Assembly (NCBI RefSeq): GCF_000006565.2
Contig: NC_031479.1
Location: 3,126,289 to 3,190,288, forward strand
DNA: 64,000 bases
Source of the DNA: Toxoplasma gondii ME49
Lineage: Eukaryota > Apicomplexa > Conoidasida > Eucoccidiorida > Sarcocystidae
Direction: 5' to 3'
Part shown: one piece after another, positions 36,377 to 48,156 of the stretch
Position numbering within the stretch: position 1 is the stretch's first letter
Layout: each line of letters starts with the position of its first letter
Position numbers and translations under genes: made by a program
The notes under the pieces: model-generated
Databases searched by the model: none
Told to the model about the DNA's origin: nothing
What the model saw: only the letters and a program-made list of their open reading frames with translations

Positions 36377-38383
36377 ATGCACGGTCGCGCAGGAGAGCCC
36401 GCTAGCTACGACCATTTGTTGAAGCTGCTCCTCATCGGAGACAGCGGCGTCGGGAAAAGTTCGATTTTGCTCAGGTTTGCCGAGGATGTCTTCAACGAAA
36501 AACAACTCTCAACCATCGGTAAGTTGTCCTCCGTCTCCGCATTTCTCTCCGGTGTCTCTGTTTCCGAAAAACGAGGTTCTATCCTGCTGGAGTCGAGCGG
36601 GAGGATCTCGCCTCTCTGCTCAAGCTGTCGCTTTCTCCCGACGCTTCTTTCTCCACTTCCAAACGCTTTCTGCCCTGCTATACCGCATGTTCCCCCCCTC
36701 ATCGCATGTCCCTCAGCGCGCTGGTGCTGCATACCAGTCGCAACACCGCAAAGCATCTGTCTGTCTGTCTCTGTCGCAGAGCAGCTTGAGGCTCGTTCAG
36801 AGTCCCAAGTGCTCTACTGATATGCAGGACTCTTCTGTCATAAAAAACGACTGAAATCCGTGACGTCTGCGCTTTTGTCACCAGCGGTCCAGTGGGCTGG
36901 CAGCGTACAGCAGTCGTGAAACATGTCGGTGTCTTCATGTTTCAAGACAAGAGTCGAAGTCGCTCTTCTTTTTAGGTGCCTGCCAAGCTTCCTCTCGTCG
37001 AATTGCCCTCTCCACTTGCGGGTCATGTTGTCCACCTGCTTTCCTGAAACTGCTTCCTGTGTATCCTAAAAAGCCGTTTTCTGCGTGATCAAGGCGCGTC
37101 AGCTCCTGGTAATAGGTGCTCACGCGCTACCTGTGTCTCTCGTGCCTTCCGCCTCTCTTTTCCCTCTTGCCTCTCTTGTTGTTCCACCTTCTTCTCTCTG
37201 TCGTCTTCCTCCGTTTCTTTCCAGTTGTCTCGTTATTTCTGCTTCCGCTCCTTCTCCTCTTCATCTGCTTCTCTCCCGCTCCTTCCTCTCCTTCTCCGTG
37301 ACATTGTCTCCTTCGTTCTTTTTCGTTCTCTTCTTGTTCGTGTCATTGTCTCTCTGCCCCGTTTGCAGCCTTCTTGGCAGATGTTACACTGCGCATGCAT
37401 GCATCGTTCTCCCTGCGCGCGGTTCCTGCATCCTTTCCTTTCCAGGAGTTGATTTCAAAGTCAAGGCCATGACGGTTGGGGACATGAGACTGAAGCTGGC
37501 GATCTGGGACACAGCCGGACAAGAGAGATTCAGGACTCTCACTTCTTCGTACTACCGAGGCGCCCAAGGAATCATAATGGTTTAGTAAGTCGTTCCGCTC
37601 TGTGGCGAAAGACTGCAGACCAACCTCGAAGTGACATCTCACGTTCACGAACTGCAGAGGGACCGGCAGTAATCCAGGGCAGAGTAACAAGCGTTCAGAA
37701 GAAGCCTGGAACGAGGGCATCGTCTCCGATTACCACTCTCAGTGCGCGATCTCCTGAAGCCATACGCAAGCAGGAACGCGACTTCACAGACTGGCTCTCT
37801 CCCTATGTTCCACGACGCGCACTCGGCGCGCATTCGGTGCGTCTACCTCCCGCGATTCCTCTTTTCTCCCTTCCTTCTTCCCTGTAAAAGTCCGTTCACG
37901 GCTCGTCAGTCTCCACTTTCTTTGCGAAGGCCATGTCGCATCTCCGACGTTCTCGCATCCAACACGCAGTCGTCCTCCTGCGCCAGGAAACTCCCTGAGA
38001 GACGCGCGAGGAGGAGACAGGAGAGTGCGAGATCGCATGCGGCGCGACAGCCGATGGCACAGAGATCACTCGCTTATCCTCTCGAGAAGAATCTGACAGA
38101 CAGCAGAACTGTGCATGTCGATGGGGGGTGTGCCGACAGCCGGGGGAAGACGGGGACCGACCAGGACCAGCCAAGTGAATGGCGAGGAAACTCTCACTTG
38201 CAGCTCTGGCGACAGGGTGCGGCTACCAACAGAAAATAGTCTTTACTCTCTGAATCCGCTCTTGAAAAACTGTCAGAGGCTCCACGCTTCTGTGGGGCAC
38301 CGCGTTGTGGAAAAAATCGGAACGCGTCATCTAAAGCTAAACAGCTGGATTTGTATACATACCTATATGTATATATGTATATA

Positions 38384-38416
<33 letters not shown>

Positions 38417-39123
38417 ATATATATATATATTTATATGTCTAGGGCGAGGGAATGCAGAGACAACCTCGCTCGTGCAGGGGAATATGCCCCGTCGAGTAGA
38501 ACTAAAAACGAAGTTTTTTCATGTGACTTGTTTCGCGAAAACACATATCTGTGTGTGTCGTCAGCGACGTCAGCAACCGGCAGTCCTTCTTGAATCTGCA
38601 GTCGTGGCTCGACGAGATTTATCGCTACTCGACGAACGCCGATGCAGTTCTCATGCTGGTCTCAAACAAAGTGGACAAGGTGCGTCGTTCGTCTTGGGTC
38701 TCTTCCTCTCCATTGGTTTCTCCCTTCTCTCTTGTCTCTGTGGGCGGGTGGTGTCGCTCTCGCGCACAGGAGTCTCTTCCGCGTCTCTGCTTTGAAACGC
38801 GTTTCTTCTTTTTCGAGAGAACTCCAGGAGTTGCCGGTGCTTCACTGCCGATGACAAGTCGTTTTTCCTTTTCGGTCTCGCTCTCGTCGACATTTCTTTC
38901 GTTCCGTGTTTGCCTCCACGCACCTCAAGCTAACCCATCGTAGACGTTGCTCTCCCTTTCTACAGAACTGATAAAGCGCGTTTTTTCTCGCGACAACGCA
39001 GACGCGTTTCCTGCTCATATCCGTCCTCTTCTGTTCTGCTTCTCGTCATTCATCCAGCTCATCTCTATCTGGCTCCATCTGTATCTATGTGTCTGCGCCT
39101 ATCTAAGTATATACATAGACAGA

Positions 39124-39164
<41 letters not shown>

Positions 39165-40135
39165 CTGTGTCTATCCGTGTGTGTTCCTATTTATTTGCTT
39201 TTCTCTCACTCTGCCTTTCTGTCTGCCTATGCCATGACACGCGCGTTGGAGAAAGAGCCTGGAGCGGCCCTTCACTCTTTTCTTGTCTGGGGACCTCTCT
39301 CTTTAGTGCTACAATCCCTCGCAGAAAACGCTGGCATCCTCTGGGGTACCTCCTGCCCCGCCGTTCTCTTTGCTTGGCGCGGGGCATATCAGCGAGGCTG
39401 TGCGGAGTGCAGAGGCGCGGCTGCTGCGCCGGACGGCGGTGGCGTATCGTTCTTCTTATCTCTCGTCTTATCTCTCTTTTTGTCTCTCTTCTTGTCTCTC
39501 TTGTTGTCTCTCTTTTTGTCTCTCTTTTGTCTCTCTTTTTGTCCCTCTTTTTGTCTCTCTTCTTGTCTCTCTTGCTGTCTCTCTTTTTGTCTTTCTTTTT
39601 CCGTTGAATCCGTCTTCGCTGAAAACGGATGCTGTTTCCTCAGCGAACTGTGCAAGTCGAGCGCCGAGAGGGAGAAGCCTTTGCGTTCCAGAAAGGCATG
39701 CTTTTCGTGGAGACATCTGCCAAGACGCGCCAGGGCGTCGATCACGCGTTCGAAGAGCTGGTGCAGAAAGTGAGATTTCTGTGTGAACTCGAGAAAAAAA
39801 ATCCGAAAGCGGCGCATGTGGATCGGACTCGACGAGGTCGAGACAAAAGTGAACACTCCGAGAAACAGAGAGACACCCAGCACCGGGCGCGGTCACGAAA
39901 GAAACTGGGCGGGTGCTCAGAGAAAACCGTTTCACCAGGGGAGAATGAACTTTCACGAGAATACGGTCGAGGAACGCATCTTTGTGGGGGCGAACGAAGG
40001 AACAGAGAGAAAAGGAGAGATGCTTGTCGATTGTTTTTTGTCAGATCTTGGATACGCCGTCACTCCTCGTCAACACATCCCCCATCGGAGCCGCACCACG
40101 CCAACTGTCTCACGCTCGCGAGGGAGATGCGCTGA
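36377..40135 (+). CDS. RAB18: Rab18-type small GTPase
   Basis: Rab18 controls ER/lipid-droplet and secretory membrane traffic in other eukaryotes. Exons: 36377-36518, 37446-37584, 38565-38679 and 39644 onward. All joins are in phase. Motifs: P-loop GDSGVGKSS (residues 21-29), switch I TIGVDFKVK across intron 1, [32 protein letters not shown] across intron 2, NKVDK ending exon 3, and ETSAK with AFEELVQK in exon 4. The GVDFKVK and [18 protein letters not shown] signatures are closer to Rab18 than to other Rabs. If exon 4 is read to its stop at 40133-40135 the protein has 295 residues with a long basic tail and no C-terminal cysteine pair. A good donor (AAA|GTGAGA) at 39770 right after FEELVQK suggests a further exon carrying the prenylation motif, which I could not locate. 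Confidence 0.9.
38353..38436. repeat. TA microsatellite in Rab18 intron 2
   Basis: TATATG/(TA)n run about 130 bases before the exon 3 acceptor. Confidence 0.9.
39107..39164. repeat. (TA)n microsatellite in Rab18 intron 3
   Basis: Two pure TA runs separated by CATA. Confidence 0.9.
39451..39600. repeat. 12-bp pyrimidine-rich minisatellite in Rab18 intron 3
   Basis: About twelve units of TTTTTGTCTCTC and its variants (CTTGTCTCTCTT) end 43 bases before the exon 4 acceptor. It forms an extended polypyrimidine region. Confidence 0.85.
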
Positions 40136-42707
40136 ATGCGGCCGCCGGGTGTTCCTGTTGACTGAAAAAGCGTTCAAGCAGAAACCGAGAAAGAGGGGAG
40201 GATTTGAAAACGACTGAGATGCAGATAACAGCAGCGCCGGAGAGCGCTGCAAACAAGACACTCCCTCGGATGCTTCCTGCGCATCTCTCCCGTTGCCTGG
40301 CTGTCTACCTGTCGAGAATCCGACCTCGACGCACGACTCACAGGAGGCTGTTGTCGCGTGTATGTACACTGCATGTGTCTGCATGCGGTTAGGGTTCCCG
40401 TCGGCGGTCTGCGTTCGGCCCCAGAGGCCGGGCGTTGATCTACTCTTGTCTCTTTGAGCGTCGTGGCGTCTCAAGCAATCGGTTGTGTTCCCTGCATCTG
40501 CCTACCGCTGCTTTCCTGCTTTCTGCCTCTCGATGTCTTGTGAACGTTTCCTTCCCTCGCTCGTTTCCATGATTCGTCTCTCCGTGAGGCTCGACGGTCT
40601 GGCCAAGCGAGCGCTCACCTCGCTCTCACCTCTTGCCCATAAAAAGCAGCTCGCGTCAACAGGAGGGAGAAGTCCTGTGGGCTGAAGAGGGCAGCGAAAC
40701 GTTAGATTGTACCCCCTGGTAGCTTTTTTCCGATGACGCAATGCTCTCTCGAGTGCATCTGTCTTCGCGTCTGCCTTGCATGCGCGGCGTTGCCCCCCCT
40801 GAGGCAACTGGCTCGTTCGCTCGGCTGTATGTACACCCCAGTAGAATGGGGTGTCGTTTTTGCGTTTTCGACCTTCGTATAGGCAGATAAATGCAGCGAA
40901 GGGCGTCGCCGCCTCAGGGAAAGGAGAGAGAGGACAGTTGCGGTTTCGCAATAAGACCCCGAGAGCTTCTTCTGTCGCAGCACAGATAAACTCGCGTTAG
41001 CTCTTTCACACTCGCCGCTGCGGCTCTCGCTATCGGGAAGCACAAAAGACACGCGACATGTCCCTTTTGGTGGAATACTCACAGACTACCATCAGAGTCA
41101 AACAGGGGTCCTAGCTATGAACATCTGGACATCTTGATTATTTCAGCCTGATTTCTAATACCTTCTTTCGTCTGTTCCTCTCGCCTGCTTCCTTTTCTCT
41201 CTTCCAGTCTACACTCTACGCTCTCTGGCTCTTCCGCTTCCTTACCTACAGCGAGCAGACACAATCTCCCTCCATTCGTATCTCTTCACGAATGTACCAG
41301 GCTCGCCTCCTTTCTCCACGTCCTCCTTTCGGCCTCTCTGTCTCTCTCCAACTCAGTACCGCTCTCTTCCTCTCTCGCTTTCCCTGCGGCTATCTCTTCT
41401 TCTCTCTCTGCTTGTCTGCCTACATTTTCCTGTTTCTCGGCCTCGCTGCCTAACTTTCCTTTTCTTCTCTTTTTGCCTCTGTCGCTGCCTCTGATCTCGT
41501 TTTTCGTCTCGCTTCATATTTTTTTTAGTCTCGGCTTCATCTCTTAGAGCGCATCTGAAGAGATGAATCTGGCAGAGCCCTGTTTCTTTCTCTCTACTCG
41601 GCCGGACTTTCCTGCGACGCCCAAAATGCGGGACTTTACGCGGTTCTCTGGATTTTGACTTCCACACGTGGTTTAGAGACTCACACGGCGCGCCTCAAGG
41701 CATTTCGCGTCAAGTCGGAGACCTGACTAGGCAGGTGTCTTCGTCTTGAGAAAAAGTCGCGTGAGTTTCGTGGAGACAGAAAAAACATTAAGAAGAGAGC
41801 TTCGCTGCGAGCTCCGTTCGAACGCTGACCCTCCCCCCCCCCCCTCCCCAAGGCAAATATCCGGTGTCCGTAGCAGCAGAGCGGGTGAGTATGCGAACCG
41901 CAGCGTTTCAGAGAACGAAGAAGGAAACTGAGGGACGAGACGACTTGGAGAACTAGGAGAAGCGAGAGAAAACCACAATATCCGCAAGAGCTGTTCTGCT
42001 TCTTTTCTCTTTATCGAGCTCGCTCTCCTGTCTCCCTACACAGGCTGCTTGTCAAGTGTCTTCGCCGTCGCTGTCTCCGCACCCAGCGAAGGAACAGCCT
42101 TCACCCTTGAAGCCTTTCACCCTCCTGAGCGAAGTATGCGGTTTGTAACGGACAGAGACTCTGAAATTTTACGTTGCTTCTCTGGAGAAGGAAACGCTTC
42201 TTGCTACCGACCCTGAAGTCGGCAGGACGACGACGGTCTTCGCACATCGGTGTGAGAGCGCATGCGAATCGGACAAGACATGCGCGGGACAGACGGCGAT
42301 CTGTTTTTTCAAGCGAGGACACAGAAAGTGACTGCACATCTACAGAGATTCCTTTTTGTCTCTGCCTTGCGAAAAGGAAGGTGTCTCTGTGCTTCTGTGT
42401 GGAGCAGCTGCTTCCCTCTTTCGCACCGATCGAACAGAAAACAGCCACGAGGAAGCCGACCGGCCGCCGAAAGTCTTGCGTCATTTTCTACTTCGCTTCG
42501 TCTCTCCTTTCTCTCCTCCGACGTGCGGTCTCTCCTGTCTCTCCTGTCTCTCCTGTCTCTGTCGGCGTCCTCTCTGCTGCGAGTCGTCCTCGTGACCTCC
42601 GAGGCGCGAGGCGAGAGAACCGAAGAGGATTCCTGCACACAGAGACAAACACTGTGAAGCGAGGGCAGCGACGGCCCTCTCGAGGCGCGTCTCGCGGGGA
42701 AACGAAA
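40136..42707. other. Rab18 3' flank and F-box gene 5' flank
   Basis: Pyrimidine-rich noncoding sequence with a poly-C run at 41833-41849 and a CTCCTGTCT repeat at 42530-42560. The frame of the downstream gene is open from about 42174, but composition there is noncoding-like. A last Rab18 exon may be hidden here. Confidence 0.45.
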
Positions 42708-45700
42708 ATGCTGGAGGCGAGGAACGCGTCGAGAGCCGACGCGGCGCGGGGACCGCTGCGCGGGACGCAGGGCGACGAACAGACGGCAGAGCGAAAGGAG
42801 ACAGAGAGAGCGCGCGCTCAAGAAAACGCGGATACCTTCAACACGAGGAGCGCGAAGATGTCCGAGACCGTGGTGAATATGAGAGAGAAGGAGGGGAGAG
42901 AGAAAGGGGAGCAGAAAGAGAAGAAAGGTCAGGTCGCCGAAGAAAAGAAGGAGCGAAGAAGCGAGAGAGAGAGACCGAAAGAGAAAGACCTCAAATCGCT
43001 GTTTGACAGCACCGACTCGGATTGTCTCACCTCCCTCGAAACAGCGAAGCGGGCACTGCCAAAAGTGGAGAAGAAACAAATGACCATTCTTTCCTTCTTC
43101 TCACGGCCTTCGTCTTCATCGGCTTCTTCTTCACCGCCTTCTTCTTCACCGCCTTCTTCCTTCTCCTCGTCTTCTTCTGCATCTTCGCCTTCTCTCCTCT
43201 TCCGGGTGCCGTCTGCTCTGTCGCGAGCCGCGTCGTCCACGCACACAACTGAGAAGCGGCCGACAGGGCCTGTCGACGAGAAGGAAGAGAAGAAGCTTCT
43301 GAAGAGACGCCGCGTCTGCGCCAGCGAAGAGACCGACGCGTTGCAGGGATGCGCTCGATCCTTTCTCGCGGGCATGAGGGAAGCTCCTCGAGCAGGTAGC
43401 GCTTCCGAGGCGAATTCCAAAGGAGAAATGTCCAGAGATGCAAACGTCGATTCCCTTCATACTCCGCGCCTTGTTGAAGAACACCGGAAACGTCGACGAA
43501 CTCGTCTCATACAGGAACATCGAGCCCACAACTCATCCTCCTCTTCCTCTTCGTCCTCTTCTTCCTCCTCTTCCTCTTCTTCCTCCTCTTCGTCTAGTGA
43601 GAAGATCGAACTGTCTCCAGTTGGACTGTCAGATTTGCCGGAAGAACTGCTTCAGCAAATTCTCGACTGCTGTCCTAAGGAGTGTCTCCTGGGTGAGGGA
43701 CTCACACGGTTTCTCCGTTTTTTTCTGTTGCTTCTCCTCTTTTCACCGTCGCCTGTTGCCTCTGTATTCCCCGCGCTCTGTGTCTCTCCGCTACCTCCTC
43801 ACGGCCGGACTCCTCTTTCTCTTTCGCGCGAGTTCTCAGGTCCTGCGTCTCCTCGCGTTCTCTTGCGGATGCCGTTGCGACATCAGAGAGGCATTGAACA
43901 GCGCTTCCAGAGCCTTGCTCGTTCAGACGCGTCTGTGGTCGGGACTCTGGGGAAATCTGCTTCCCCCTGTGCTTCGTCGCTGCCCTTGCCTGTTTCATGC
44001 TGTGTGTCTTGCGGCCAAAAAGCGGAGGCAGAACGGATCTGAAAAAGGGAGACTGGACGCGTTCGTTTAAAACGCAGAAGGAAGACACAGCTCCTTTCCC
44101 TGTGTGAAAGGGGACAGAGCCAGACGCTTCCCTTGTCCGTACCATACGTGGACTGCGGCTTGCAGGCTCGCTGTGCGGTACAGACACTCGGTGGCTGTTC
44201 CGGGGGGAACGGGGGGGGGCCGCATGTCGGGCGTTTTTCGATCTTTCTCGCTGTCGCTGGATCTCGAGGTTTTTTCGCGAGTTTTCCTGTGTTTCTCAGT
44301 CTCTCATGCACTTGCGGCGGCTGTGCGTCGAAGACGGCGCGTCCTGCGTCTGACGCCTCTCCAGTGTACGGAGCCCAGAGCTGAGCAGTTTCTCTCTGCC
44401 ATTAGGAGGTAAGGTCCGCTTTGCCTCTTTTCTTTCTCCCCCGTTTTTCCCCGTCGCGCTCTCTGTCCAATTTGCTCTCTCTTCTCATGTTTGGCTTGCG
44501 GCGTTCTCACCTCTCTCTCGTCTCTCCCTCTTCTCCCGCTCCCCTCTCTCCTCGTGCTCTTCCGTCTCCGTTTTCTTCCCCTCTCCTTCCTTTTTTCGCT
44601 CTCGCGTCTCTCTTCTCTCTCCTCTCGCTGAGGAGCAGGTACGCTTCGGCCCTTGCGTGGACGCGGTTCCTCGTTGCATGCGCTGTGTAGGTGAGTTTTT
44701 TCGATGCCGCGGTGTTTCCCTTGCTCTCCGCGGCTCTTCATTTGCAGCCTGGCTCTCTGGCGCAGCGCGACGTTTGCAAATACGTTTTCTCTTCTCTCTC
44801 CGCGCCTTCTCCCGCGTTTTCCGCTGGCCTGTGGCTGTTTCTTTTCTTTCTTTCTCACCTCTCTGAAGACTCAAGACCTCTCTTCGCTCCCCTGATGGCG
44901 CGGTGTGCATCTCGTCGCTCTCCTCTGTCTTCGCGCTTCTCCGCAGTTTATCTGTCTCTCCCCTTTCGTTCGCTTTCTGAGTCTCCTCTGACCCTCCGCT
45001 CCCTTTCAGTTCTTCGCTCTGCTCTTCGCTGTCTCCTCTAGCGCTCCTCTACTTTTCTTCGCCGGTTCGGTTTCCTTTTCCAGCTATCCGCAGCTGCGCC
45101 TGTTGGAGATCGTCAACGCGCCTTGGCTCTCTGCTCGCTTTATTGAGAATTGGGCAAACAGCAAAAGTTCCTACTTTCCTCAGCGCCTGGAGGTTTTCGT
45201 CCTCCGCAAATGTCCACGCCTCACCAGCCGTCTCGCGCGGGTCTTAACTACCAGGTGATCATTTCTTCAAAAACAAAACCAAAACGATCCTCCAAATCTC
45301 TCTCCTAGGGTGCACGCGTCCCTACGCACTGAAGATACCCTTTAACATCATACGAGTATTTATATATATATATATATATATATACGTTCATTCTCACGGA
45401 TATCTGGATGTAGCTGTGTGTGTATGGATGTAGCTACTCGTATGTATTTTGATATGTCGATGTCGATGTACACAAACATGGGTGTAGATCTCGATACATG
45501 TAAGGGGACGCATGTAATGCGAGCCTTATATATTCAAAGAAATTTGGACCGAAAGCCATGCGAAATGCGCGTTTTATTTTTAGGTTTGTGTAGAGTCTTT
45601 ATGTAGATAGTTATCTATGTCTTCTAGTATACAGAAAAACGTCTATGGCTCTCTATGGGTCGGGACTTCGTGAATCGAGATTCAGATGGGTGGGGGGATT

Positions 45701-47948
45701 CAGCGAGTCCGAAAACGCGATCTGCATCTGACCGCGCGTCTCTCCTCAAAGGACCTTGCTCAAGAGGCTCTATGCCGACCTACAAAAAGCGGTGGCAGGC
45801 CGGAACAGCGTCGGCTCATATGCGGTCGGCGCCCAAGCCTGTGTGCTCTGCGAAAGATGACTGTGAGGGGAAGCGGATTTAGCTCTCGATGGCGGGTGTA
45901 TGCCTAGCGAGACAGACCCGTGCATGTGACGTCTGTCGCCGTTGCAGAGAAAGAAAATGTTTCCCTGTCTTCTGCTGCGAAGGATCAGTTTGCATGCGGC
46001 TTCGTTTCGCTCTTCACCGCCTCCCTTCGATGCGTCTTCTCTCTTCTTCATTCGTCGTTCTTTCGTTTTCCTCTTGCGTACTGTGTCTCGTCTTTCCTGC
46101 TGTCTTTTCTCTTGTCTCTTTCCTTTCTGCTGAGTCGGTTGTTCACTGTTTTCTCTCTCCCCTTCTGCATCTCACCTCGCTCTCTGTTCTTCTCTCTCAT
46201 GTTCTTTCTCCTGTTCTTGTCTTTTCTCTCTGTGATTCCTGTTCCTCCATTCTTTCATCTGGCGTCCCCGCTTGCCGTTCTGTCTGTCGTTCTTTCGCTT
46301 TCACACCATAGCCTTTTCTCCTTTCGCTTCTCTCTCTGTTTTCTTTAATTTGCTTTCTTCTATTTCGCTGGCACTCAGACTGCGTCGTCTTCGGGCCATC
46401 GATCTGCAAGACAATTCCTCTCTCGACTATACTTCTGTTGTTTACCTCCGAACGCTGCCCTTCTTGGAGGTGAGAGAGCAGCCGAGAAACCAAGAGCGAA
46501 ACAGAGAGAGCTACTGTTTGCTTCAAATTCAAGAGGGTCTCCTCGCGCGAGAGCCACAAACCACAGCGCGTCGCAGGAGACGCCTCTCAACACTCTCTCC
46601 CCTGTCCTCTTCTACGCGAAGTAGACGTCAAACGAATCGCCTACAGAAAGACTCCGGTGCATTGAGACTCACAGTCATGGTGTATACATATATACATATA
46701 TATATATATATAGATTTAGATCTATTACATTGTGTTTTTCGATGTAAATTGATGTATGTGTGTTCGTGTATAATCATACAGAGACCTATGTGCATCTATA
46801 CATATTCATATGTGTGCCTGTTTATGTATATTTGTGTATAATATATATATATATATACATAGATATATGAGAAGTAGGTAGTTGTATGCGTGTGATATTC
46901 ATCTGGGGAGGCGCATGTTTTTCTCCTTCGTTCTCGCCTTCTACGCCTTACCGAGTGGATCTGCGAGATCCGAATGAAAGCTCAACGAAAAGTACATGTG
47001 CAGACACACGCATGCAAACATTTATGTCTACGTAATAACGCCAGCGACAAAGCGAGTCGTGTCTCTCTCGTCCCCTCATTCTCATCATTTGAAAATATAT
47101 ATATATATATATATATACATATGAGTGTCTGTGTCCACATGCATATGTCTATGCCAATATTTGCTTTATTGGCCCTGTGATATTTTGATGGCTCAGCGAG
47201 TCGCCTTGGGTGTGAGTCCGAGCAACACCCGGGGGACGTCGGCGCATTGCAATCTCACTCTCTGTGCTCTTCTGGGACCTCCCTCTTCGTCTCCAACTTT
47301 GCTACCGTCGTCCACCTCAAGCGTTCTTTCTTCGTCTTCTTCCTCGAGCCTCGCTTGCTCGAGTGCTTCGTCTTCGGTTTGTCCGTCAACCTCTACTTCT
47401 CCCCCGTCGTGTCTGCCTTCTCCCAATTCGACTCCTGTCTCTTCTTCTTCCTCTTCTCCGCGTTCTCCTCCCTCGTCTCTTCGCTGGAGTGGGGAGAAGG
47501 GAGAGGGGAGAGAGGGGGAGGAAAACGAGAAGCGCGGCTCTGGCTCTGCTCTTCCTCGCAGTAAGGACGAGGCCGGTGCAGGCCAAGCGGTGCGCGAGCA
47601 GCGAGGCGAGACTCGGGCCGTAGACCTGCTGGAGAAGGCGCAGAAGCAGAAGCAAGACCAGACTGCTGGATCCTCTTCGCCGCCTCTCAAGCTTCTCTCT
47701 CTCGCCAGATGCGCCGCTCTCTCGTCTCTCGCCCCGCTGATAAACGTCGCGTCCACGCTCGTCCGTGTTCCACTCTGAACTCACACCTCGACGCTTCGTC
47801 AAAAGATTTCTCTCCCTACTCCAAGTCGAGACGCCTGCACTCATCCATGGAGACAAACGTAGCCGCGCAACGCAGAACCACGAGCTCACCTGTACCTCGG
47901 CGGCATCGAAGTCTCCGCCTGTCACTGACTCCATCTCGACAACATTTT

Positions 47949-47986
<38 letters not shown>

Positions 47987-48081
47987 AAAGTATTTGTTGA
48001 TATATATATATATATCCATCTACCCGATTTGCCTGTGCACTTTATATGCAGACCTATATATATTCATATATATATATATAT

Positions 48082-48112
<31 letters not shown>

Positions 48113-48125
48113 TAAATATATATAT

Positions 48126-48156
<31 letters not shown>

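Noticed and set aside
42174..42707. In-frame upstream extension of the F-box protein
   Set aside because: The frame is open, but the translation (SPVSPVSPV, LSLLRRAV) looks like noncoding CT-rich DNA. The ATG at 42708 has the better start context.
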